From: Limisphaera sp.
GTDB taxonomy: Bacteria; Verrucomicrobiota; Verrucomicrobiia; Limisphaerales; Limisphaeraceae
Direction of reading: 5' to 3'
DNA length: 58,873 nt
NCBI GenBank assembly: GCA_025057755.1
Contig: JANWVC010000024.1
Span: 1-58,873, forward strand
This document shows, piece after piece, positions 44,029 to 53,999 of the stretch. The position numbers and the translations under genes are program-made. Each line of letters opens with the position of its first letter. Positions within the stretch are counted from its first letter, which is position 1. Under the pieces are notes generated by a model, which made no database searches, was not told the origin of the DNA, and worked only from the letters and a program-made list of their open reading frames with translations.

Positions 44029-46809
44029 ATGAATGACATTCCGAAAGCCTACGACCCAGGTGCCGTGGAGGAAAAATGGTACAAAACCTGGGAGGAGCGA
44101 GGATATTTTGTTGCCGATCCGTCATCGCCCAAACCAGCTTACTCCATCGTGATCCCACCGCCCAATGTGACCGGTGTGCTGCACATGGGCCACGTGCTGA
44201 ACAACACCATTCAGGACATCTTGGCCCGCAAAGCCCGCATGCAGGGGTACGAGGTCCTTTGGCTGCCGGGCACTGATCACGCAGGGATCGCCACGCAGGC
44301 CGTCGTAGAAAAAAACCTTCGGAAACAAGGACTCATGAAACATCGCGAAGATTTGGGGCGCGACAAATTCCTGGAGCACGTGTGGGCCTGGAAAGAAAAG
44401 CACGGCCACATCATTGTTCAACAACTTAAGCGGCTGGGTTGTTCCTGCGATTGGTCGCGCCTTCGATTCACGATGGATTCGGATTACTCACGCTGTGTGC
44501 AAAAAGTCTTTGTGGCTTTGTTCCGTGATGGCCTCATTTATCGGGGCCTCCGCATGGTCCACTGGGATCCCGCTGCCCAAACCGCCCTGTCGGATGAAGA
44601 GGTGGAGTGGATCGAGGAAAAGGGGCATCTTTGGTATATCCGATACCCATTGCTTGATCCCGAGGGTCGGACCTTACCAGACCAATGCATCATTGTCGCA
44701 ACCACGCGGCCCGAAACCATGCTCGGCGATGAAGCTGTCGCGGTGCATCCTCAGGACCATCGCTACCGCCATTTGCTCGGGCGACGTGTCCTCTTGCCCC
44801 TTCGCAATAAGCCCATCCCCATCGTCGGTGATGCAGCGGTTGAACCCGAATTTGGCACCGGCTGTGTGAAAGTGACCCCGGCTCACGATCCTGCTGACTA
44901 TGAAATCGCTTTGCGGCATCAACTTCCCTTTACAGTGGTCATCGGACCTGACGGGCGTATGACCCCGGAGGCCGGCCATGGCTTCGCCGGCCTGGACCGT
45001 ATGGAAGCGCGCAAGGCCGTGGTGGCCCATCTGGAAAAGTTGGGCCTATTGGAGAAAACCGAAGACTATATCCACCGGGTCGGTTACAGTCAGCGCAGTC
45101 ACGTTCCCATCGAACCTCGACTCAGCGAGCAATGGTTTCTTCGCTACCCGGAGGTCGAACGGGCGCAACGCGTGGTCGAAAACGGCCAGATTCGGTTTCA
45201 TCCTGAGAAGTGGGTCAAAACCTACACGCACTGGCTGTCCAATCTCAAGGATTGGTGCATCAGCCGCCAGTTATGGTGGGGCCACCGCATCCCGGTCTGG
45301 ACCCGCACTTTTGAGGACCTTGCCGAGCTGGAAGCCGCCCGCGCCACGTTCCCGTTAAGCGACCTCGACACCGCCATCCGATGCCAGGACCGCACGATGG
45401 TTGTCGCCACAGCCAATCCGGTGCTCCAGCAACAACTGACTCGTGACGGATGGCATCAGGATCCGGACGTTCTCGATACGTGGTTCAGCTCTTGGCTCTG
45501 GCCATTCGCCACCATGGGCTGGACAGGCCAAGCGGAACGCGATCATCAAAACCCCACTCTTCGGCGATTCTATCCCACCACGGATTTGGTTACCGGACCC
45601 GACATTATCTTCTTTTGGGTTGCACGCATGATCATGGCCGGTCTTCGATTCATGGATGAGGTGCCCTTTCGTAATGTCTATTTTACGGGCATCATCCGCG
45701 ACAAACATGGTCGCAAGATGAGCAAGAGCCTCGGCAACTCGCCGGATCCTCTTGATCTCATCCGTCGTTACGGCGCAGATGCGCTCCGGTTTGGCACTAT
45801 GCGCAGTGCCCCGCTGGGTCAGGACGTGCTTTTCGACGAAAAGGACGTCGAGCTGGGCCGCAACTTCTGCAACAAACTTTGGAATGCCTGTCGTTTTCGG
45901 CAACTTCAGCAAGGCCAGGCCGCCATCGCGTTGGACCCGGACCGCCTGACTGTGGATGACCGTTGGATCCTGCTCAAACTCAACACCGCCATCCAGGAAA
46001 TCCATGCCGCTTTCACGGAGTATCGCTTCAACGAAGTCACCCAAACTCTATATCGGTTCTTTTGGACCGAGTACTGCGACTGGTACTTGGAGGCAGCGAA
46101 GGCGGTTCTTCAAGCAAGAGACGTGTACCAGAAGGCATCCACGCTAGGTGTCATCGACTTTGTCCTGGATCACACCCTTCGCCTGTTCCATCCCTTCCTG
46201 CCCCATATTACCGAGGAACTCTGGCACGGCATGGGCTTCACCAAGCGCTACCCTGAGGACCGAGGCGGTTGTTCCCTCATGTTCGCGCCGTGGCCCGAGC
46301 CCTTTGCAGCAGACTTCCTCCAACGTTACCAACTGCACGAAGGTGTACTGCGTTTCGCGGAGGCCCGCTACGCCCTGGCCACGGAAGGCCGCAACCTGCG
46401 TCGCTTGGCAAATCTACCGGCCAATCGCAAAGTCAAATTCATTCTCAGACCCGCGCAACCCCTCAATGACTATGATCGTCAGGTGCTCACACTCCTCCTT
46501 CAGGCCGAAACGCTGGAACTGGATCCCGAGGCCGCTCCGCGCCGCGGCACCCCCACGTGCCGGACGCTCCTCGGCGATCTATACCTGCCCCTAGAGGGCG
46601 TCGTGGATGTGGCAGCGGAAACCGTCCGGCTCTCGCAAGAGCTCACAAAGATTGAGGTTGAAATTGAGCGTCTTCAGCAGCGTCTAAGCGATTCTGAATT
46701 TCAAGCCAAGGCTCCTCCTCATGTCCTGCAGGAGCATGAACGACGCCTTCATGAATGGCGCCAAAAAGCTGCTCACTTGCGCAGCGCCCTGGAACTGCTG
46801 CAAACCTAG
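44029..46809 (+). CDS. valS: Valine--tRNA ligase
   Basis: Charges tRNA-Val. The 926 residues show the class I HIGH signature as HMGH (52-55) in PNVTGVLHMGHVLN, TDHAGIATQ, editing-domain motifs (TTRPETMLGDEAVAVHP), DVLDTWFSSWLWPF, and KMSKS at about 563-567 (GRKMSKSLGNSPDP). The C-terminal coiled-coil arm (about 865-926) is present, with heptads rich in Leu, Glu and Arg. Length is usual. It stands alone on the plus strand and converges on yjbQ. Confidence 0.98.
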   Translation: MNDIPKAYDPGAVEEKWYKTWEERGYFVADPSSPKPAYSIVIPPPNVTGVLHMGHVLNNTIQDILARKARMQGYEVLWLPGTDHAGIATQAVVEKNLRKQGLMKHREDLGRDKFLEHVWAWKEKHGHIIVQQLKRLGCSCDWSRLRFTMDSDYSRCVQKVFVALFRDGLIYRGLRMVHWDPAAQTALSDEEVEWIEEKGHLWYIRYPLLDPEGRTLPDQCIIVATTRPETMLGDEAVAVHPQDHRYRHLLGRRVLLPLRNKPIPIVGDAAVEPEFGTGCVKVTPAHDPADYEIALRHQLPFTVVIGPDGRMTPEAGHGFAGLDRMEARKAVVAHLEKLGLLEKTEDYIHRVGYSQRSHVPIEPRLSEQWFLRYPEVERAQRVVENGQIRFHPEKWVKTYTHWLSNLKDWCISRQLWWGHRIPVWTRTFEDLAELEAARATFPLSDLDTAIRCQDRTMVVATANPVLQQQLTRDGWHQDPDVLDTWFSSWLWPFATMGWTGQAERDHQNPTLRRFYPTTDLVTGPDIIFFWVARMIMAGLRFMDEVPFRNVYFTGIIRDKHGRKMSKSLGNSPDPLDLIRRYGADALRFGTMRSAPLGQDVLFDEKDVELGRNFCNKLWNACRFRQLQQGQAAIALDPDRLTVDDRWILLKLNTAIQEIHAAFTEYRFNEVTQTLYRFFWTEYCDWYLEAAKAVLQARDVYQKASTLGVIDFVLDHTLRLFHPFLPHITEELWHGMGFTKRYPEDRGGCSLMFAPWPEPFAADFLQRYQLHEGVLRFAEARYALATEGRNLRRLANLPANRKVKFILRPAQPLNDYDRQVLTLLLQAETLELDPEAAPRRGTPTCRTLLGDLYLPLEGVVDVAAETVRLSQELTKIEVEIERLQQRLSDSEFQAKAPPHVLQEHERRLHEWRQKAAHLRSALELLQT

Positions 46810-46945
46810 CCGCTGAGAAGCCCGGAGCGCCTTCCGTACCGGTGAGTTCAGGCCCTGCGCCGGTTCACACAAGGGGGGCCCTCAGAGAGAGCGGGCATCG
46901 CAGGGCCGCCGTGTTGGCCATCCAGGCGACCCAGTCGCGATCTGC

Positions 46946-47383
46946 CTACTCGCCCAAATAATGTCCTACCACCATCCGGCGATGCGGTTCGCGGCGGTGT
47001 TCCCACAAAAAAATCCCCTGCCAAGTGCCCAACGTCATGGCCCCGTCCCGTACCGGAACACTCAGGTTCACCGCAGTGAGTGCTGTGCGGATATGCGCCG
47101 GCATGTCATCGGGGCCCTCCACGGTGTGTCGGAACAAGGGATCTCCATCCGGAACCCAACGCGCAAAGAACCGTTCGAGATCCCGGCGCACTTCCGGATC
47201 CGCGTTCTCCTGAATCAAGAGCGAAGCCGAGGTATGCTGAATGTGGAGCGTGACCAACCCGTTTCGTGCACCTATTTCACGCAACCAAGCCGCAACGTCG
47301 CGCGTCAATTCGTAGAAGCCGCGCCCTCGCGTGCTCACCGCAAATTCTCGCATCCACTGCCTGAGAGCACTCATATCCTCCAT
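46946..47383 (-). CDS. yjbQ: YjbQ/UPF0047 family protein
   Basis: A 145-residue single-domain protein with the family signature LHIQHTSASLLIQENADPEV, the HTVEGPDDMPAHIRTAL region and a C-terminal GTWQGIFLWEHR motif. E. coli YjbQ has weak thiamine-phosphate synthase activity, but the true function of the family is unsettled; conserved histidines form a metal-like site. The start may be M1 (47383) or M4 (47374). It is divergent from the kdsD-like gene. Confidence 0.93.
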   Translation of the reverse strand: MEDMSALRQWMREFAVSTRGRGFYELTRDVAAWLREIGARNGLVTLHIQHTSASLLIQENADPEVRRDLERFFARWVPDGDPLFRHTVEGPDDMPAHIRTALTAVNLSVPVRDGAMTLGTWQGIFLWEHRREPHRRMVVGHYLGE

Positions 47384-47485
47384 CCGCTGAACCTGGAAGG
47401 GTCGAAACCTGTCATACTTCCCCCGCCTGCCTGCGCCGCGAGCGAAACGTTGCCAGCCCGCGAATCAGTCTGGCAAGCTGCCGGC

Positions 47486-48457
47486 GTGAGTTATTTAACG
47501 TATGCCCGAAAGGTTTTCGATATCGAGCTGGCCGGCCTCCGTGCAGTACGCCGCCAGCTCGACGCCAGTTTCGACCGTGCCGTCGAAGTCATCGTGGCCA
47601 CCCTCAAACGCCGCGGCAAGTTGATCGTAACCGGCATTGGAAAGTCGGGCAACATTGGCCACAAGATTGCCGCTACCTTTACAAGCACCGGCGCTCCCAG
47701 TGTGGTGCTCAACAGTGTGGATGCGCTCCATGGAGACCTCGGCATTGTCAACGAGGGCGACGTGGTGCTGGTCCTCAGCTATTCCGGGGAATCGGACGAG
47801 TTGGTCAATCTCCTGCCAGCTCTTCGGCGATTCGCCGTTCAATTGATCAGTATCACAGGAAGTCCGCGCTCCACCCTGGCCCGCCACAGCGACATCCACC
47901 TGAACGTCCGCGTCCCGCGTGAGGCCTGTCCCTTCAACCTCGCTCCCACAACCAGCACCACCGCCATGTTGGTGCTCGGAGACGCACTCGCGATGGCGGT
48001 CTTGCGTGCCCGTGGGTTTAAACAAAGCGACTATGCACGACTTCATCCCGCAGGCGCGATCGGCCGCGCCATGCTTCTCCGTGTGGCGGACATCATGCGT
48101 ACTGGCGACCGCCATGCCGTTGCCCCCGAGCATCTGTCCGTCCGTGACGGGCTGCTCCTCATGACCCGAGCCAAGTCCGGATGCTTGAGCATCATCAACG
48201 CCCGGGGCAGGCTGGTCGGCGTGTTCACCGACGGTGATTTTCGGCGCCGCATTCCTGAGGACGATCATCTCCTCACCCGACCGCTCCGAGACGTGATGAC
48301 CCGAAATCCCGTTTGCATCCGGCAGGATGCTCTGGCAGCCGAGGCGCTCAAGATTTTTAACGAGCGTAACATCGATGACTTGGTGGTCATCAATCACAAG
48401 CACGAGCCGGTGGGACTTGTGGACTCACAGGATCTGCCCAAATTAAAGCTCATGTAA
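47486..48457 (+). CDS. kdsD: Arabinose-5-phosphate isomerase (KdsD-like)
   Basis: Converts ribulose 5-phosphate to arabinose 5-phosphate for KDO in LPS. I chose the GTG at 47486, which gives 323 residues beginning MSYLTYARKVFDIELAG, the family's normal N-terminus; the open frame back to 46961 is antisense to yjbQ. The SIS domain contains VTGIGKSGNIGHKIAATFTS, VDALHGDLGIV and LSYSGESDELVNLLP, with NLAPTTSTTAMLVLGDALA. Two CBS domains follow from about 200 (GCLSIINARGRLVGVFTDGD, DDLVVINHKHEPVGLVDSQD). It agrees with the KDO-type LPS implied by the lpx genes elsewhere in the window. Confidence 0.93.
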   Translation: MSYLTYARKVFDIELAGLRAVRRQLDASFDRAVEVIVATLKRRGKLIVTGIGKSGNIGHKIAATFTSTGAPSVVLNSVDALHGDLGIVNEGDVVLVLSYSGESDELVNLLPALRRFAVQLISITGSPRSTLARHSDIHLNVRVPREACPFNLAPTTSTTAMLVLGDALAMAVLRARGFKQSDYARLHPAGAIGRAMLLRVADIMRTGDRHAVAPEHLSVRDGLLLMTRAKSGCLSIINARGRLVGVFTDGDFRRRIPEDDHLLTRPLRDVMTRNPVCIRQDALAAEALKIFNERNIDDLVVINHKHEPVGLVDSQDLPKLKLM

Positions 48458-48478
48458 CCTCAACCCTACAACCCTGAT

Positions 48479-49291
48479 ATGAAACCTGTTACCGCTTCTG
48501 CCCAATCCCTACGCTGCACGGCCAAAGCCCTTCTTGTATGCATGAGCGTTGCGGCCGCGAGGTGCGCAGAGGCAGCCGAGCCCTTCCCGCGTTTTCGCGC
48601 GCAAAAGTTCGAGACCCGTTTGACCCGGCATGTGCATCTGCCCTATTTACTGGCCCTGCCCCAACTGCGGAACCAAGCCGCAGCTCCAGCTCCCGCCCGC
48701 TGGCCGCTCCTGCTCTTCCTCCATGGTGCAGGTGAGCGCGGCAACGATTTGAGCCGCGTGCTTCGGCACGGTCCACCCGCCCTCGTTCAACAGGGCACGA
48801 ATTTCCCCTTCATCCTCGTGGCTCCTCAATGCCCAGACGGGCAACGATGGGATGCTGAAGCTCTGATGGCACTGTTGGAAGATTGCGTCCGCCGTTTGCC
48901 CGTGGATCCCGCTCGTGTGTACGTGACCGGCTTGAGCATGGGTGGCTACGGAACCTGGAAACTCGGATTGCTCTATCCCGAGCGCCTTGCTGCCATTGTG
49001 CCGATTTGCGGCGGCGGTGAATGGATCGATGTGCGGCTCGCCGGCCGAGAGAAGGCCGATGCGCTGCGCAGCCTAGCCGTATGGGCCTTTCACGGCGCCA
49101 GGGACAACGTTGTACCGTTGAACGAATCCGAACGCATGGTTAACGCGCTCAAAGAATCCGGGGCGCAAAAGGTCCGATTCACCGTCTATCCAGAGGCCGA
49201 CCACGACGCTTGGACCATCACTTATCAAAAAGCTGAACTCTATCAGTGGCTTCTCGAGCAAAGTCGGCCCACAGCCGCATGGCCGCAATGA
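48479..49291 (+). CDS. Secreted alpha/beta-hydrolase (esterase-like)
   Basis: A 270-residue exported hydrolase with a signal peptide ending near RCAEA. The nucleophile is in VTGLSMGGYGTWKL (Ser at about 153), the acid in HGARDNVVPLNESERM and the histidine in YPEADHDAW. LLFLHGAGERGNDLS is the oxyanion-hole region. The pattern is that of PHB-depolymerase/feruloyl-esterase-like and phospholipase/carboxylesterase proteins, abundant in polysaccharide-degrading Verrucomicrobiota. Substrate unknown. It follows the kdsD-like gene by 21 bases and may be read through from it. Confidence 0.88.
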   Translation: MKPVTASAQSLRCTAKALLVCMSVAAARCAEAAEPFPRFRAQKFETRLTRHVHLPYLLALPQLRNQAAAPAPARWPLLLFLHGAGERGNDLSRVLRHGPPALVQQGTNFPFILVAPQCPDGQRWDAEALMALLEDCVRRLPVDPARVYVTGLSMGGYGTWKLGLLYPERLAAIVPICGGGEWIDVRLAGREKADALRSLAVWAFHGARDNVVPLNESERMVNALKESGAQKVRFTVYPEADHDAWTITYQKAELYQWLLEQSRPTAAWPQ

Positions 49292-49328
49292 TCCAGGGCC
49301 AAGCGATTCCCTGCAGGAGCTTTTGGCC

Positions 49329-50447
49329 CTACCACGGTCTCCGCTCATTCACGGAACGAACGATCAACCGACGCAGTGTTAGAAAATCCACGCTGCCCGT
49401 CTCCCGCCAGAGCAACCGGCCCTCTGGATCCAACAATACAAAGTAAGGCACCGCGCCGGTCCAGGCGGGATCAAAAGCATTGATCAATGATTCCCGGTCT
49501 GCGCTCGCAAACATGAGACTCCTGCACGACGCCTGCTGCCGTCGCAAGAACTCCAACACTCGATCGCGTTCTTCCAGCCGATTCACAGAAACCGTCACTA
49601 ACTCAAATTCGCGGTGCCGGTACATCCTCCAGGTGGTCACCCACTCGTGAAACTCCGCCACACACGGAGCGCACCACGTCGCCCAAAACGTCACGAGTCG
49701 AAACTTGCCGCTGCTCTCGCCGCTGCGCAGACGTTGCAAACCTGCTTCATCGACCGCATCCAGGGTCACGGGTTCCTGCGCCAATCTGGCCAGAAACCCT
49801 CGGTTTAGCGGTATTTTGTCCGACCCTTTCACCGAGCAACCCACAACCTTGGTGCGCGTCACTGACGGTTCCTTCCCAGCCAGCAAGGCGTCCAAGGCCA
49901 CCCGCAGCCAATGACGCTGCACTTTCTCGACCCGTTCCGAGTCATCAATCGCACCCACGTACCGCAGTCGCCGCTGCTCATCGAACACAAAGACATGCGG
50001 CGTTGGCACTGGCCCGTAAGCTTTGGTGACCTCCTCTGCATCGCCAGCATACAAATATGGAAAATCAAACTGACGTTCACGGGCTCGATGTTTCATCTCT
50101 TCGAAGGAATCCCTCATGTTGCTCCAGCCCAACTCGTCCAAGCGAACAGCCTCAGGCACATTCGGGCTGATGGCCACCAAAGCCATGCCCTTCAACCGAT
50201 AATCCTCCACAATCTATTTGAGACGGGGCTCGTAATACTGGGCGGTAGGACAATGGTTGCAGGTAAAAACCACCACCAGCAACCGTGCCCCAGCAAAGTC
50301 CTGGAGGGGCCATCGGCGACCATCCACACCTAGTAGGTCAAATGCTGGCGCGGAAGCGCCCAACGGCAGTGTCTGACTTTCTTGTGCAACCACCAGCGGA
50401 GAGCAAAGAGCTAGGCTGAAGGTGAACAAGAGGCTCAACCGGTTCAT
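49329..50447 (-). pseudogene. Tandem redoxin/thioredoxin protein interrupted by an in-frame TAG
   Basis: Translation from the ATG at 50447 (MNRLSLLFTFSLALCSPLVVA, signal peptide) runs through an AhpC/TSA-type redoxin start (VVVFTCNHCPTAQYYEPRLK) and stops at TAG 50214-50216. The same frame then continues without a break as IVEDYRLKGMALVAISPN, completes the redoxin fold (PTPHVFVFDEQRRLRYVG) and adds a TlpA-like thioredoxin with FWATWCAPCVAEF, to a stop at 49329. Homologous redoxins have Lys, Gln or Glu at the TAG position, so one substitution explains it. Both halves look otherwise conserved, so the mutation is recent or read through. TAG is a normal stop elsewhere in the window (coaX, valS). 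Reinitiation at a Met codon six residues on could give the C-terminal half. Confidence 0.85.
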
Positions 50448-50867
50448 GGAGCGAGCATCTGTCTCTCCTGGCCGGCCAGCAAGCACCTCCAATTTGAAAG
50501 AGCTCTGCATAACTTCGCCGTAGCTCCTGTTTGCAATGAGAGCCAATCCTTTCGTGCCTCCCCGGAGCCGATACCTTGCCGTCTCCGAAAGGCCCAGGAT
50601 GTCCCCCAACTGCGCACGCGGTCCCTACGAGGAGCCAAACCGATCCCAAAGAAGTCTTTTGATTTGGGCCGGGATCTGTTTTCTAGCGCCCCATTTGTGC
50701 CTAACCCGCTTAGCAGCTTACGACTGACCGCCGTAAGCCAATATCTCCCATCTGCTGCGGCAACGCCCTGCACTTTGTGCACGCGCGTGGCAATGCCCCT
50801 CGGCTCCGCCGGCACAATGTCATCGACAGGTTGTCCACCCAACCACTAGCCCCGGATTGGCATGGCC
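50448..50867. other. Intergenic region upstream of the redoxin gene
   Basis: About 420 bases. A minus-strand frame of 132 residues (50444-50842) is open but has no known motif; it may be a relic of an older gene. No regulatory element was recognised. Confidence 0.35.
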
Positions 50868-53096
50868 TCAGGGTGGCGATGTCGCATCAGATTGTTTCGC
50901 ATCGGGAGGAGCTTGCATGAAGGGCATACCCGGAACCGGCCGACCCCACCGGCCACCGCTCCAATGGTGCATGAGCCCCGAGGCATACAGCCAAGCCCCC
51001 AAGCCCAAGGAGCCAGCAACCAGAAGTCCAGCAATCCACATCCAGGTTCTCGCCGCGCCGGACTCGATCACCGTGCGTGAGGCTCCGGGGGGCAGTACCC
51101 CCAGTCGTGTCATCGTTTTTGCATACCTGGGGCCAAGTCTGGCCCGCGCATTGATCGCCCACCCATTCGCATCGAGCAAAGGACCAAGGTTGCGTTTTCG
51201 GAGCTTCAACCATGCAATGAACACAGACGGACCGGAAATCGCCAGACACAGTCCTGCCAGGGCCAGTAACATTTGCCACCAACGAAGTCCGAGGAAACCC
51301 GAGACAAACCCACCCAAGACAGTCGCAATGGCACCCACGCCCACACCGAGCGCCGCCACGGTGCCGGTGTCCATGCGCTTGGTTTCGGGCGGTTTTGTTT
51401 TGTCGGGCGTTACCACGGCAGCGGCGGACGCCTCCAGCTTCGAGTTCGAAGCGGCCTGGGCTGCAGCCGCCCGTTTGGCCGCTTGCTCTTCCATGAACCG
51501 GACCAGCTTCTTGTAGGGTGACCAAAACGCTTGTCGCAGGCTGATGGGATTGTCCACGATCCGGGTCACGGTTGCATCCCAGTCCCGACCCTTGCGGTCA
51601 AAAAAGACGCCATTGCGACCCACCATCAGGTTGTCTGCGTCCCCGTCCGTGACGACAGCCACGATTTGCATGCGCTCGCCCGTGGCTGGGCGCGCGCAGT
51701 CGCAGTACATCAGATACATGCCGGACATACCAGCCAAGCTGGCATGTTTGGTCGGGTCCTCCACGCGCAAACATAGGTCGCAGGCGCGCTGGTCCAGATA
51801 CAGGGTGCCCACTTGAAACAAAGCACGATCCCGTCCCAGGTAAAAATCACGAAACGAAACAAAATGGTTCAGGAAATGATGCAGGTCGCGTTGGAAACGA
51901 ACCAGTTTCTCCAGCGCAAGCATACTTCGAGCAGCTGGTTCCCTGGATTGATCCCTGGCTACCAGCTCCAAAACGGCATGCCGCTCTGGCCCTTCCAAAA
52001 GGGCACAGATTCTGTCCCATCCCAACTTCTCCACTCTCGACCCGCCCTTGGAGGCCAGCCATTGTTCGAACGGTGCCAAAGTGGAGCACAACTTGCGCCA
52101 ATCCGACTCGTGCAAGGCCTCTCTCGCGCCCAAGAGCGGCGTCACTACTTCGGTCCGAAAACGCGCCATGGCACTTTCCCAAGCCGGGTTCAAGCCCGAT
52201 TCCAACGGCAGGGGCCGACCCGGTTCGACCCTCGCCAGCGGAAACGCAGCCAGATCCGCGGCGGCGTCCTGGACATACCGGTCTACCACGACACGGTAAT
52301 CTGACTCCGAGCGGTTCAGCAACGGAACAACCCGCGGATCAAATGCCGCCAACCGACATCGAGCAAAGTAATCCTCGACCTTGTCTCGAACCGATCGAAA
52401 TGCCGCGGCCGCTTCGTGCGTGCGGTCGCCCCAAACCCAAATTTTCGAATCCGATTCACCGCGTTTGCGCCAATCGGCAAAGGCCAGCGCTTCCGCAAAA
52501 AACTCCTCCACCTTGGCAGCCGACACTCCCATTTTGCCACTGCGATCCGCCACGCCACCCACGCAATCCACGATTTCCTCCATGAGCCGGCGCACTGCCG
52601 GCTCCGGTGCCGCATCGGGCGGCACCACCCCGTCACCATTCAACGGCTCCATGATGAAACGCTGCCAACCTTCCACGACATCCTCGACGGTCAAAGTGGC
52701 GGCATGCTGTTTCCCCAAGCTTTGCAAGACTTGACGTGCCGCAATCGCCACTTGCTGCGCCTCTGAGGAATCATCCCGGATCGCAGCCACGGGAAGACCG
52801 CTCCCGTTTTTGACCAACACCTCGGGATCCCGCAACAAGGAAACCGCCCATCGGACAGCAGCCAACACCTCCGGAACCCGAATGCGACCATCTCCATCGC
52901 AATCAATGAATTCCAACGTCCGAGCATCAAATTCCAATCCGCGCACAGGACAGGCCAATGCTGTCCAGAGCTGAAGATCAAGTTCCTGCAAGCATGCCAG
53001 ATCCGCGCCTGTCTCGAGCAGAACCTGATCCAATCCGCCGGCGCGAAAAAAGCGCCATTCATGGCGTTCTCGGCCATTAGCGGTAGCTGAGTTCAT
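50868..53096 (-). CDS. EF-hand-containing membrane protein, unknown function
   Basis: A 742-residue protein; GGAG lies nine bases before the ATG. Near the N-terminus FIDCDGDGRIRVPEVLAAV is a complete EF-hand loop (D-x-D-x-D-G, then Glu at position 12), and FIMEPLNGDGVVPPDA may be a degenerate second. A long soluble, mostly helical region follows, with no motif I know. Two C-terminal membrane segments lie at about 590-650 (VAALGVGVGAIATVLGGFV, MLLALAGLCLAISGPSVFI) and one at about 685-710, with an Ala/Lys-rich linker before them. No signal peptide, so most of the protein should be cytoplasmic. I infer a calcium-sensitive membrane-anchored protein. Confidence 0.8.
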   Translation of the reverse strand: MNSATANGRERHEWRFFRAGGLDQVLLETGADLACLQELDLQLWTALACPVRGLEFDARTLEFIDCDGDGRIRVPEVLAAVRWAVSLLRDPEVLVKNGSGLPVAAIRDDSSEAQQVAIAARQVLQSLGKQHAATLTVEDVVEGWQRFIMEPLNGDGVVPPDAAPEPAVRRLMEEIVDCVGGVADRSGKMGVSAAKVEEFFAEALAFADWRKRGESDSKIWVWGDRTHEAAAAFRSVRDKVEDYFARCRLAAFDPRVVPLLNRSESDYRVVVDRYVQDAAADLAAFPLARVEPGRPLPLESGLNPAWESAMARFRTEVVTPLLGAREALHESDWRKLCSTLAPFEQWLASKGGSRVEKLGWDRICALLEGPERHAVLELVARDQSREPAARSMLALEKLVRFQRDLHHFLNHFVSFRDFYLGRDRALFQVGTLYLDQRACDLCLRVEDPTKHASLAGMSGMYLMYCDCARPATGERMQIVAVVTDGDADNLMVGRNGVFFDRKGRDWDATVTRIVDNPISLRQAFWSPYKKLVRFMEEQAAKRAAAAQAASNSKLEASAAAVVTPDKTKPPETKRMDTGTVAALGVGVGAIATVLGGFVSGFLGLRWWQMLLALAGLCLAISGPSVFIAWLKLRKRNLGPLLDANGWAINARARLGPRYAKTMTRLGVLPPGASRTVIESGAARTWMWIAGLLVAGSLGLGAWLYASGLMHHWSGGRWGRPVPGMPFMQAPPDAKQSDATSPP

Positions 53097-53421
53097 ATCC
53101 GGAAACTCCTAATGCCCGTGCAAACCCATTCCCAACAAACCCATGGGAGAGGCTGCCACTTCACCACATCCAGCCTTTCCTTACAAATTACGACGGATCA
53201 CGCCCGCGAACACAGATGCGCCTTCATCAACGGCACAAGAACATTTCCCGCCCGCGCGGTGCCGCCCAAAAAAACTCCTGCATGCACCTTCATCTTCAGC
53301 CCAAGCCGGCGTGGTTACGTTTGGTGCCCATCGCATGGCATACCCTGCACGCCGACGCGACACAAAGAAGGTTTTCGTTCGCAGACGCGACAGAGCATTT
53401 CGGCCAGCAGCCCACTGCTCG
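53097..53421. other. Intergenic region, nothing recognised
   Basis: 325 bases between two minus-strand genes, without a supported gene, terminator or promoter. Confidence 0.4.
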
Positions 53422-53784
53422 TCATTGGCTGAGCTTCTTCTGTAAATCGCCGAGACTTTTCTGCGCCTCGCCGACCGCCCGATGTCCCGTGTCAGCCAAG
53501 GCCTTTTGAAGCTGCTCCACAAGCTGCCGCACAGTTCGGTTCTGCTCCTCGGTCAGTCGCGCGTCGTTCAGCAACTTTTGCAATGCTGCCAATGCCGCAT
53601 TGTAGTCGCCTTTGCGAATGGCGTCCGCGGCAACGTGGGCCGCGTCCTGGAGCGGTTTTTCGACATTGGTAAAACTCCGTTCCAAAGGGCCGGGATCAAT
53701 TGGACTGCTCGCCTGTTTGGAGCAGGCTGCCAGGAAAGCAACCGCAAAAATCGCGGCCAAAAAGGGTCCCAAAGAGGGATTCAT
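53422..53784 (-). CDS. Small helical lipoprotein
   Basis: The ATG at 53784 starts a lipoprotein signal, MNPSLGPFLAAIFAVAFL then AACS with the lipidated Cys at 21; longer starts at 53793 and 53853 are possible. The mature part, about 100 residues, is nearly all helix (LQDAAHVAADAIRKGDY, AALAALQKLLNDARL, NRTVRQLVEQLQKALAD), with TPR-like spacing and a coiled-coil end. Function unknown; it probably lies in the periplasm on a membrane. Confidence 0.7.
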   Translation of the reverse strand: MNPSLGPFLAAIFAVAFLAACSKQASSPIDPGPLERSFTNVEKPLQDAAHVAADAIRKGDYNAALAALQKLLNDARLTEEQNRTVRQLVEQLQKALADTGHRAVGEAQKSLGDLQKKLSQ

Positions 53785-53999
53785 GGCGGACATTAAGGTT
53801 GGATCGAAGGTAGTTTTCCCCATTCCCATAATCACGAAAGGACGCACACGCAAGCTGAAAATTACCCAAACAATTGTGGCCCGAACGACAGAGTCTCATC
53901 GGCCGATGCTGCCAAGCCTCGAACTTCTACGGCAATCGGCGCGGGCAATAAAGGCGTGGTGATGCATTGGTGGCACTTGTATCCAACCGCAAGGCACCG

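Noticed and set aside
46961..47485. N-terminal extension of the KdsD-like frame
   Set aside because: It is antisense to yjbQ and does not resemble the family; the GTG at 47486 gives the normal length.
50444..50842. Minus-strand frame of 132 residues upstream of the redoxin gene
   Set aside because: No recognisable domain and it overlaps the redoxin start; possibly a relic but not supportable as a gene.
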